The notes beneath the pieces were generated by a model that did no database searches, had not been told where the DNA came from, and was given only the letters and a program-made list of their open reading frames with translations. A program made the position numbers and the translations under genes. A stretch of DNA of 64,000 nucleotides from the NCBI RefSeq assembly GCF_017876535.1, contig NZ_JAGIOF010000001.1:3968001-4032000 (forward strand). Direction: 5' to 3'. Positions within the stretch are counted from its first letter, which is position 1; every line of letters starts with the position of its first letter. Source of the stretch: Paeniglutamicibacter kerguelensis. Lineage in GTDB: Bacteria; Actinomycetota; Actinomycetes; Actinomycetales; Micrococcaceae. Below are positions 55,228 through 63,039 of the stretch, one piece after another.

Positions 55228-55235
55228 CTGGAAGC

Positions 55236-56066
55236 ATGAACCGAGAAAACCTGCTGGGCATAGGCGCCTTTGCCGAATCGACAATGCTGTCTCCCAAGGC
55301 CTTGCGCATCTACGACGAGCGCGGACTGCTGGTACCCGTACTGGTCGACCAATTCAGCGGGTACCGCTACTACGCGCGGGAGCAATCCAGCCAAGGACGG
55401 ATCATATCCATGCTCCGGGCCGCAGCCATGCCGTTGGATGCGATTGCCGCGTTCATGGCCACCGTTTCCGATTCCCCGGAAGAGGCCTTGGACCAACTCC
55501 TCGAGCACGAAGCGGCGGTTCGCAACAACACCGATGCCATCTCCACGTTGCTCGCCCAGGTGCGGGCCCACCTGACAGGAAACCCCATGGAAAACGTCAC
55601 CTCCATTCTCGAACCCGAACGCCACCTGCTCTCCGTCATGCTGCGCTGCACCGTCAGGGACCTGGACGAGGGCATCGAAAATCGGCTGGAGCGGCTCCAT
55701 GCCATGGCCCGGGACAACGGGCTGAACGTTGTCGGTCCGCCGTTCGGGATCTTCCACCGGGAGATCACCGAAGACTCGGACGGGCCGCTCGAAGTGTGTC
55801 TGCCGGTTGATTCCATCACCGAGCTTTCGCCCGATCAAGCGGCCGACCCGGTGCGTAGTTACCGGCTGGCCGGCGGACGCTACGCGAGCGTCACAGTCAG
55901 CGGGCCCGAAACGGACTTCCCCGCCATCCTTGCCGCCTACGACCAGGTGTGCGGATGGATCGAGAAGGCGGGAGGCACCCGGGTTGGTCCGCCCCACGAG
56001 ATCTGGCACGTGCTGCCGTGGGCGGCGGAGCCTACGGAAATGACCATCGCCTGGCCATTCGCCTGA
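55236..56066 (+). CDS. MerR family transcriptional regulator with GyrI-like ligand domain
   Basis: A 276-residue regulator. The N-terminal MerR helix-turn-helix (residues about 6-75: LGIGAFAESTMLSPKALRIYDERGLL, DQFSGYRYY) leads to a linking coil and an effector-binding domain of the AraC/GyrI-like kind (about 120-276, SVMLRCTVRDLDEGI ... EIWHVLPWA). BmrR-like proteins of this layout sense drugs. No transporter sits next to it, but the promoter indicates self-control. Confidence 0.88.
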   Translation: MNRENLLGIGAFAESTMLSPKALRIYDERGLLVPVLVDQFSGYRYYAREQSSQGRIISMLRAAAMPLDAIAAFMATVSDSPEEALDQLLEHEAAVRNNTDAISTLLAQVRAHLTGNPMENVTSILEPERHLLSVMLRCTVRDLDEGIENRLERLHAMARDNGLNVVGPPFGIFHREITEDSDGPLEVCLPVDSITELSPDQAADPVRSYRLAGGRYASVTVSGPETDFPAILAAYDQVCGWIEKAGGTRVGPPHEIWHVLPWAAEPTEMTIAWPFA

Positions 56067-56274
56067 GCCTGAACGGCCGCCCCGCCCGACTCGGATCGCG
56101 TGGCCAAGGTTCCGTTCTTCACCGAAAACCTCGCTTTCGAAGCACACCGCGCAGGACTCAGTCGCCGGCCTCGTCCCGCGATTGCACTGCGGTATGCATG
56201 CTGCTCGGTCCGGTGTCGATCAAGCACGCCCGAAGTTCCACGATGCCGCAGTGGGCGTTGTCACCCCAATGGCT

Positions 56275-57168
56275 TCAGGAGTCGCCAAAGACCATTCCGT
56301 GGGCCGCCCGGACTATCTCTTCGCCGGCCAACACGCCGCGCTTCTTCGTGACCGTAAGCCCCTTGGCCTCGAACCCCGATTCTTCCAATTCCCCATGCGA
56401 GGGTCTGATCGCGGCAAATGCCGTGCCCAGGAAATTCTTGTCCAGCAATGAATCGCCGGCCGCCACTACGCGCGGGCCGCCCATTCTCCGAGCCACCTCG
56501 GCAACCGCAAATTCCTTGCCGATCAGGCTCGGAATGAAATACAGCTTTCTGCCTTGAAGCGAGACCGTCCAATTCCTGCTGGCACACCATGCTGTCAAGT
56601 AAGTCAGGGTTTCAGCGGGCAGATTTTCTCGCTCGACCATGGCGTAGAGGAATAGCCCCTCGGCATCCCGCAGCCTCAGCATCCACTCCGAGTGGATGGG
56701 CAATAATACATATGCGGAAATTTCCTCCAGTGGCGCACTTTCATTGGCGACACGATGCCCCAGCGAGTCGGACCATTCTTGGTCCGGGACCCCGTCAACC
56801 AGGATTTGGGCGCCGTTGGTGGTTACGGCGTACTTCGGTCTTGGACCGTGGAATCGGATCCTTCGATACTGCGCGACCGTTCGGGTGGTGACTGGCACAA
56901 ACGCGCCGGCCTCGGCGATCTGGGTCAACAGACCGCTGGCCGCATTGGTCAGATAGGACTGTGGGCGGCCCTCGAGGATTTCCGCAACCTGGAGGGACGG
57001 GGCGTCATGGTCCGCGCCATCGAGCATCAGCGCCGCCGCCGAATAGATCAGGGTCCGGTCAAGATCGCTGCAGAACAGCGCCCGGGCGACCGGTAATTCG
57101 GTCGAGGGTGAAAGCGGACCCGCGAGTCCGGCCGAATCGGGCGACGCGCCACTGTAAAGAAGGCTCAT
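56275..57168 (-). CDS. HAD family hydrolase of the Ter-linked module
   Basis: A 297-residue HAD phosphatase. The nucleophile motif is LFCSDLDRTLIYS (Asp near 35), motif II is VPVTTRTVAQY, and the late GDSLLDKNFLG is motif IV. In Ter systems an enzyme of this kind is the expected phosphatase of the predicted ribonucleoside-like pathway. It is last in the row; its ATG overlaps the fused PRTase-StiP gene's stop by 4 bases. The preceding gap to the MerR gene (56067-56274) shows no gene. Confidence 0.85.
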   Translation of the reverse strand: MSLLYSGASPDSAGLAGPLSPSTELPVARALFCSDLDRTLIYSAAALMLDGADHDAPSLQVAEILEGRPQSYLTNAASGLLTQIAEAGAFVPVTTRTVAQYRRIRFHGPRPKYAVTTNGAQILVDGVPDQEWSDSLGHRVANESAPLEEISAYVLLPIHSEWMLRLRDAEGLFLYAMVERENLPAETLTYLTAWCASRNWTVSLQGRKLYFIPSLIGKEFAVAEVARRMGGPRVVAAGDSLLDKNFLGTAFAAIRPSHGELEESGFEAKGLTVTKKRGVLAGEEIVRAAHGMVFGDS

Positions 57169-59774
57169 GCGTCGACCTCCGATGCCTTGATCAGACCAAC
57201 ACAGCTGTATTCAAGGCCGGGAACTTCGACCACCTCAACATTTCGCTGCTGGGCCAGCAGCAGTATGTGCCCGAGATCGGATACGGCTTCAGGACGGACA
57301 AGGACCTTCCAGGGCATCCGCCGCAGCAGAACCCTGGTCGTCTCCCCCACCCCGGGCTTGATCAGGTTTGGATTGGATATCCCGTAGGCATCCCCTATCC
57401 GCTGCACGGCGGACCAGCCCTCCCACGTTGCAGTCGATTCCTTGTTGGCCAGTCCGCTGGCGCCCTTCTGCGCTTCCTGGCGGACGGCGGAGAAATCCGC
57501 CGTCACTGCATCGAGGAATCGTGCGGACTGGTCGGCGCCAGCCAACTGCGAATAGAACTTCGCACCGTGGAAATCCTCCGGGCCGATGTAGTCACCGTTG
57601 AGCACCGTTCGGGAAACGAGCCCCGAAACCGTGGAATTCAGGCACGCGGAGGGAATCAGGTAGTCCTCGCGGGTGCCGAAAAGAGTGGTGCAATGTCCGG
57701 GGTCGGCCAACACGGCAAGCTCCGGATCAAACGTGAGGCCATGGGTTTCCTGAAGCTTCTCGAGCGACAATTTCAGTTCGCGAGAGATCGCTCCCTTCCC
57801 TGTCCATCCGTCGACAAAGAGTATTCGTTCCGGACCGTATTTGTCGGCAAGGTATTCCATTGCCACGGTGTCGATGCCGCGCCCACGCACGATGCTCACC
57901 GCATAGTGCGGAACATCGATGTCGTGAAAAGTCTTCAGCCATCGACGCATGAGTATCCCGACCGGGGTTCCGGCACGAGCGAGTGAAACAAGCACGGGCT
58001 TGCCTCCGCGGCGCGTCAGGGCCAGCTCGGACACCACGCCAATGGCCGTTGCCACCTTGGCGGAGGACCGTTCGAGTGCCTCGTCGAAGAGCTCGAGGTA
58101 ATCCTGCGAAGGTACGTATTCCTCCGGAAGCGACTCGGAGTAGTGGGCGGCCCCGGACTGGACTGCCTGTTCACGATCGGCGGTCGGGGCTTCCAGCGTC
58201 AGGCCGCTAAGGTCCTTCAACAACCAGGCGACTTCATTTTCCCCGTAAGAACCGAAGTCCGGGCCGCTTAGCGGCTTCGGAAAAGCCTTTCGTCCCGGGC
58301 TGCCCTTCGCGGATTGGCCTCGCTCGGCGGCAACAACCAGCACGTGATCCGACGCGCTCGCCAGGGCTTCCAGCAGTCCACCCGGCCCGGCCATCGCATG
58401 GTGTGGGGTACCGGGCTCCGGCGCGACAATGATTGCCGCAAACCGGCGGGCACCGGCAATGTTGTATGCGTGGCGCGGCCCAGGACCGTCCATGGTGTCG
58501 TCGTGGCTGGAGAAGTTCAACACGCTGTTGATCGCGTAATCGCCGCGATCCAGCGGGACGATGGGTGAGCGCGTGGTGGATGAGAAAAGAACCCGCGTCC
58601 CGGCGGGCACCACCTTGCTCAGCTCGTCAGAGAGCATCAGGGGCACGTGGAGGAACTCCTCGGTGCCCAGCACCAGAATTTCCTTCCCGTGGGCTTCCTG
58701 AGGCAGGACGTCCAGCACCGACTTCGCAACGGACCGCAGGCCTTCCAGGGGGTTGGAAGTCGCAGACGCCGGGCTTCCGTACCTGTCATGGAACATTCCC
58801 GGGTACATGCATGGCAGGACATCAATGCTGCCCGGGGCATGGGACTCGAAATCGCTGAGCGCGTTTTCCACTGTCGGCTCCCCGGCCATGAGTTCCCGCA
58901 GGTGCGTCGCAGCCTTCGCAAGCACATCGTCGGGAAGCAGAACCGATCCACAGCCCAGCGCCACCGAAACGATGTTCGTCCCCAGGTCCTCCGCGAGCTC
59001 GGTGAACCGTTGCCGGTCCGCAGGACCGCGGACATCGATCAGCGAGGCAACCACAAAATTGGCCTGGGGCGCAGCCGAATGCAACGCCCTGATTGTGTTG
59101 ATGACCGTGGCCCCGGTGCTGAGCTCGTCGTCAACCAAAACGATCGTGGAGGCGCTTGCCAGGACATCCGGGGTATGTGGAAGCATCCGATGCGACGTGG
59201 CGTGCGAGTGTTCCTCCTCGAAGGAACGATACGAATCCGTGCCATCTCCTACATGCCTTGTCGAGTGGATGTAGTAGGAGCCGATGCTCCCTGCAACAAG
59301 CCGCCCCAAACCGGTGGCGGTTTCTGCGTAGCCGATCGACACGACCTCGGGGTGCAGTGTCTTCAACGGCTCCAACAATGCACGGGCCCCGTCAAGCAAC
59401 CCGAAGTACTCGTTCATTTCCTGGGTCGAACGATTGGATTGATCGTGGCGCAACGCCGCCGACAGCAGAGCGGCAACCTCCCGGTGACCGCAATCCCGCT
59501 GTTCGGATGTACCGTCCAGCGCGCCGGCAACGATTGACCCGAGCAGTTCTCCCGCGGCTATGACAAGACTCGGGTCGCTTGGTTGATGCTTCCCGAGAAC
59601 GCTGGAGACCAATAGATGAGCACGCTTTGGGTTCCTGCGGAGGGCAAGCCCCGTGAGGTCACGCAAGTCAAAAAGGCTTGACTCGACGTCGGTCGCAATT
59701 CCCACCCCGAGCGCGTCGCTGACATACGCCCCTTTCCAGTGGGCGGTCACGGCTCCCCTCGCGTTTTCGTTCAT
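57165..59774 (-). CDS. Fused phosphoribosyltransferase-TRSP-StiP-PELOTA protein
   Basis: An 869-residue fusion. The N-terminal half (about 110-360) is a PRTase with the ribose-phosphate loop IVLVDDELSTGATVINTIRAL, followed by a TRSP-like region (to about 520). The C-terminal half has a second PRTase-like (StiP) domain (VLVSLARAGTPVGILMRRW, ILFVDGWTGKGAISREL) and a small PELOTA-type end (about 780-869, VLVRPEAVSDLGHILLLA). Usually these are two adjacent proteins. The ATG at 59774 follows the lyase stop by 8 bases. Role in making a ribosylated metabolite is prediction, not shown. Confidence 0.82.
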   Translation of the reverse strand: MNENARGAVTAHWKGAYVSDALGVGIATDVESSLFDLRDLTGLALRRNPKRAHLLVSSVLGKHQPSDPSLVIAAGELLGSIVAGALDGTSEQRDCGHREVAALLSAALRHDQSNRSTQEMNEYFGLLDGARALLEPLKTLHPEVVSIGYAETATGLGRLVAGSIGSYYIHSTRHVGDGTDSYRSFEEEHSHATSHRMLPHTPDVLASASTIVLVDDELSTGATVINTIRALHSAAPQANFVVASLIDVRGPADRQRFTELAEDLGTNIVSVALGCGSVLLPDDVLAKAATHLRELMAGEPTVENALSDFESHAPGSIDVLPCMYPGMFHDRYGSPASATSNPLEGLRSVAKSVLDVLPQEAHGKEILVLGTEEFLHVPLMLSDELSKVVPAGTRVLFSSTTRSPIVPLDRGDYAINSVLNFSSHDDTMDGPGPRHAYNIAGARRFAAIIVAPEPGTPHHAMAGPGGLLEALASASDHVLVVAAERGQSAKGSPGRKAFPKPLSGPDFGSYGENEVAWLLKDLSGLTLEAPTADREQAVQSGAAHYSESLPEEYVPSQDYLELFDEALERSSAKVATAIGVVSELALTRRGGKPVLVSLARAGTPVGILMRRWLKTFHDIDVPHYAVSIVRGRGIDTVAMEYLADKYGPERILFVDGWTGKGAISRELKLSLEKLQETHGLTFDPELAVLADPGHCTTLFGTREDYLIPSACLNSTVSGLVSRTVLNGDYIGPEDFHGAKFYSQLAGADQSARFLDAVTADFSAVRQEAQKGASGLANKESTATWEGWSAVQRIGDAYGISNPNLIKPGVGETTRVLLRRMPWKVLVRPEAVSDLGHILLLAQQRNVEVVEVPGLEYSCVGLIKASEVDA

Positions 59775-59782
59775 TGGCTCGG

Positions 59783-60925
59783 TCAACGGGGACTCGCTTC
59801 TAGTAGGTCGATAAATGTCGTTCCCGGGGCGGCGACGCCGAATGCAGCTGCGCGCAATAGTGTTCTCTCCGCCCAAGCACGATGTGGCTTGATCTCATTC
59901 ATTTTGTTGCTGTAGCTAGAAGCCATGGCGCCGTCGTGATCCGCGTTGACGATGTCGCTCGCATCCATGAATTCCTCATGGCTGACAACGGATAGCGCGT
60001 TGACCAGTGGCACGTGGGTAGGGTGGATGACGGTCTTGCCGAGAAGCCCATTTGCATGATCCAGCCGAATCTCACGGCTCAGCGACGCAAGGTTGCCCGA
60101 ATGGTGACCGCTGCCAGTTGAAACATCGTGAGTGAAGTGTTCCCAGACCGGCCCGGTAATTATCAAGCCGTCCTCGGGACGCCCGAGCACATTGACGATG
60201 TCAGAGATGACGGAGGCCACCACTTGGACGTCGTAGATCGTCAGTTCTCGCGGCCGCCTAAGCCCGAAGACACTGGAAAAGTCGGTGGCACCGATTCGCA
60301 CTGCCAAGACGTCTTCACGGTGTTTCTTGATCACTTCCACGACGCGAGTCAGCGTCTGCGTGCGCGTCTCCACATGGATGATGCTTGGGGACTCCAAAAT
60401 CGGCATGAGCTTGAATCGCGCGGCACTCTTCGTTGCATCATCTGCTTCCCTAAACCGGTGGATCTCGGCAAGGGAATCGAAATAGCGCTGGCCTAGTCCC
60501 GTGTCATTTTCGAATTTTGGCAGTGTGAATCCGGTGAGTACATTCAATGCATCGCCTCCCCTGCGGGCAAGGCTCACCATCTGGGCAGGGTTCCGGACTC
60601 GAACAAAGAGCATGGGCAATTCCGAATCGGGCTGATGACCATGGGTTGCATTCAACGTTCTCAATGCATCCAAGACATTCTCTTCGGCCATGTCCAGCTC
60701 TTTATCTGGAATCGAATCTTCCAGGCAAAGCACTTGGCTAAAACATCCCCGCGACCCGGCTTTGAGCACATCGTCAGCCAACGTTGTTCGTGTTCCAGGA
60801 CTGTAAAGGGTAGCTCCCAGCGCAACTGCCAGCAATTCGGGGTCGGAGGACGGACCCATCGTTTCTGGAACTCGATGAAAAATCTCCGCCAGAACGGAAT
60901 CAGGCAGAAAGCTAAAATGGCGCAT
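59783..60925 (-). CDS. HpcH/HpaI aldolase / citrate lyase beta-like protein
   Basis: A 380-residue C-C bond lyase of the CitE-like family found in Ter modules. After LYSPGTRTTLADDVL, the core shows CLEDSIPDKELDMAEENVL, VRVRNPAQM (Arg and Glu ligands) and LPKFEND, then MPILESPSI. It likely cleaves or forms a C-C bond with a keto acid, the carbon donor of the pathway by prediction. It lies between the 333-aa protein and the fusion protein genes in one transcript. Confidence 0.87.
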   Translation of the reverse strand: MRHFSFLPDSVLAEIFHRVPETMGPSSDPELLAVALGATLYSPGTRTTLADDVLKAGSRGCFSQVLCLEDSIPDKELDMAEENVLDALRTLNATHGHQPDSELPMLFVRVRNPAQMVSLARRGGDALNVLTGFTLPKFENDTGLGQRYFDSLAEIHRFREADDATKSAARFKLMPILESPSIIHVETRTQTLTRVVEVIKKHREDVLAVRIGATDFSSVFGLRRPRELTIYDVQVVASVISDIVNVLGRPEDGLIITGPVWEHFTHDVSTGSGHHSGNLASLSREIRLDHANGLLGKTVIHPTHVPLVNALSVVSHEEFMDASDIVNADHDGAMASSYSNKMNEIKPHRAWAERTLLRAAAFGVAAPGTTFIDLLEASPR

Positions 60926-60940
60926 GTTTTTGGAAAATCA

Positions 60941-61942
60941 CTAATCGGTTGCTGGGTGGGAAATAGACATGAGGAAACCGAACGACTCCCAAATTGATTC
61001 GATGCTGCTTCCGATCCGAGCCGGGTCTGATCGCAACTCCAGCATCGAACCGACGCGCGAAATCAGCAGTGTAGTGCGATGACCAGGCTCGGGACGAACC
61101 ACAATCGAAACTCCCCCATAGAGTTTCAATGCCAGTGGGGAATCATCGCCGCTGACAACGAGTGCCCGTCGCAGCAGCCGAACATGACGAAGTGCAATTG
61201 CCGCGCCGTCATCGTGAAACGAAACCAAGGGACGGTTTCCAGGAGTCGGTATCGTGCACCCTGAGGTACCTCCATCCGCAGAGGAAGCACCAGTGATGAA
61301 CTTCGCGGATTCCCAGACCAGGTCGCTTGCTCCACTGATCCGCAGGCTACCGATCGCGGATTGTCGACCGTCCAACCGGATCATGGGGCCCGCCGAATTT
61401 AATTCATGCTGGTTCAATGCAGCTGGCGCGGGGAACAATCGTTTTTCAACGGCTTTCTCGGCATCATGTGCTGCCGACCGCGACCGTGGTTCGGCGGGTT
61501 TTTTGGAGCCGAGAGACTGATGCGCGCCGGCAAATGGTGGGGACGCATTTGGAAGCCTGCTTGCCCCGCCTGAAAGGTCAAGTGGGGAGGAAGACGCGGA
61601 TCGGGCATCGCCCTGCGACGTTGGCGCCGAGGAAGCCCGCCCCGCGGGACGACTCAAATCGAGCGAGGCGGAAGACCCGACCCGCTCGGCAACCGGCGAT
61701 ATTGGCGCTGCAGAGGCACGCCCGGCAGGACGACTCAAATCGAGCGGAGCGGAAGACGCAGCTCGCTCAGCAACCGGCAGTACCGGTGCCGAGGAGGCAC
61801 GCCCGGCGGGCCGACTTAAATCGAGTGGGGGCGATTCGCTCAGTCGGGCAGCGGTGCCAGAGTTGGTCCCGGCTGCCACCGGCTTAACGCGACGACGCAA
61901 GAATGGGAACTCGACTCGGTCGGAAGGCTTGTTCGACTGCAT
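60941..61942 (-). CDS. Repeat-bearing protein of the Ter module
   Basis: A 333-residue protein of unknown family. Residues about 38-130 hold about three and a half repeats of some 27 residues, each with LDLSRPAGRAS and mostly PVAER. A disordered Ser/Ala/Pro stretch leads to a folded C-terminal part (about 180-333, for example ALRHVRLLRRALVVSGDD and GGVSIVVRPEPGHR), which may be TerA/TerD-like but has no clear motif. No signal or membrane helix. It sits 3 bases from terD and 15 from the lyase gene, so it is part of the operon. Confidence 0.75.
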   Translation of the reverse strand: MQSNKPSDRVEFPFLRRRVKPVAAGTNSGTAARLSESPPLDLSRPAGRASSAPVLPVAERAASSAPLDLSRPAGRASAAPISPVAERVGSSASLDLSRPAGRASSAPTSQGDARSASSSPLDLSGGASRLPNASPPFAGAHQSLGSKKPAEPRSRSAAHDAEKAVEKRLFPAPAALNQHELNSAGPMIRLDGRQSAIGSLRISGASDLVWESAKFITGASSADGGTSGCTIPTPGNRPLVSFHDDGAAIALRHVRLLRRALVVSGDDSPLALKLYGGVSIVVRPEPGHRTTLLISRVGSMLELRSDPARIGSSIESIWESFGFLMSISHPATD

Positions 61943-61945
61943 CGG

Positions 61946-62521
61946 CTACAGCGCTACCCGGAAATCAGCGGCGACCCCGCGCAGACCCGTCGAATAGCCC
62001 TGCCCAATGGCCCTGAATTTCCATCCACTGGCATGCCGATATAGCTCTCCAAACACCATCGCGTTGATGTTCGTGGCCGCACTGGTAGGGACATCAAATC
62101 TAAGGAGCTCGAAGTTGTCCGTATTGGCAACGCGGATGTACGCGTCGCGAACCGTAGAGAATGTGCCCGGACCTCGTAGCTCGGGGTCGATATAGACAAC
62201 GAAACAAATCTTCGCCACGTCCTCCGGGACGCCCGGTAAATCAACGTCAATCTGTTCTTGGTCTTCCTCGCCCAAGAACGCGCCCGAGTCCTCGGTTGAA
62301 TATCCAACCGAGCCTTCGGGCGAAGCGAGCTGATTGAAAAACACCATATGTTCATTCGATAGTGCGCTGCCGTCACGCGCACAAAGAATTGCGGCAGCGA
62401 CGGGTTCCGCCTGTGGCCCCTTGCTCGCCACCACCGACCAGCCAAGGCCAACGACCAGTCTATTCAAATCAGGGTTTTCTGCGGTCAAGGAAGCGTTCGC
62501 TCCCGCCACCATTGTTCCCAT
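61946..62521 (-). CDS. terD: TerD family stress protein
   Basis: A 191-residue calcium-binding TerD-like protein. LNRLVVGLGWSV begins the fold, EHMVFFNQLASPEGSV and GEEDQEQIDVDLPGVPEDVAKICFVVYI give the acidic metal loops, and LYRHASGWKFRAIGQGY is the typical end. Such proteins act in tellurite and envelope or phage stress responses. The ATG at 62521 has GGAGG eight bases upstream, and overlaps the previous gene's stop in TAATG. Confidence 0.95.
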   Translation of the reverse strand: MGTMVAGANASLTAENPDLNRLVVGLGWSVVASKGPQAEPVAAAILCARDGSALSNEHMVFFNQLASPEGSVGYSTEDSGAFLGEEDQEQIDVDLPGVPEDVAKICFVVYIDPELRGPGTFSTVRDAYIRVANTDNFELLRFDVPTSAATNINAMVFGELYRHASGWKFRAIGQGYSTGLRGVAADFRVAL

Positions 62522-63021
62522 TAGAGCGACCCTCCAGATAGCATCGACGGTTCAAATTTGTCGTTTAGGAATCGCGCGTAGGTGGCCAATTCGGTGATCG
62601 CTCCACTTCTGATTTGGAGGTTTAGGTCTTGGGCAGTCGAGAAGAGCAGAACCAACTGCTCACTAAAGAGTGCGGTTGCGGAGGAACCCTCCAGCCTGTC
62701 TTGCTCGCTTGCCGCAAGATACTTCTTCAGCGGAGTAGCAATGTAGTCGCCAATAATGGCTTCCAGCAATACCTGCTGTTCGGTTGAGGCCCCGTGCTCT
62801 GACATGTATTTTGGCAGCGGTTCAAGAATGTCTTCAATTTGCCGGAGCTGTGAAGAGATGCTTGTCGGAAGATCGCGACCAGCAAGCCTCACGGTTCCTT
62901 GAAGTTCACTCAAGGAGACCGCTATGCGCTCATTGTCTGACAGTGGTTCGGAGTCGGTTCCCTGTTCGGAGTCCCGGGAAGGACCACTGAACAGGGAACC
63001 GAAAAAACGGGATACCATCAT
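62521..63021 (-). CDS. Hypothetical protein between TelA and TerD
   Basis: A 166-residue, mostly helical, acidic protein without signal peptide. SLSELQGTVRLAGRDLPTSISSQLRQIEDILEPLPKY (middle) predicts a coiled bundle. I do not recognise the family. It is 18 bases behind telA and overlaps terD by one base, so it is translated with them; it may be a companion of TelA (as XpaC-like partners are elsewhere), which is inference from order. Confidence 0.75.
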   Translation of the reverse strand: MMVSRFFGSLFSGPSRDSEQGTDSEPLSDNERIAVSLSELQGTVRLAGRDLPTSISSQLRQIEDILEPLPKYMSEHGASTEQQVLLEAIIGDYIATPLKKYLAASEQDRLEGSSATALFSEQLVLLFSTAQDLNLQIRSGAITELATYARFLNDKFEPSMLSGGSL

Positions 63022-63039
63022 TTTGAAATTTGGCCGGTG

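Noticed and set aside
56275..57168. Mannosyl-3-phosphoglycerate or sucrose phosphatase for the HAD gene
   Set aside because: Context and the 4-base overlap with the PRTase-StiP fusion point to the Ter-linked phosphatase instead.
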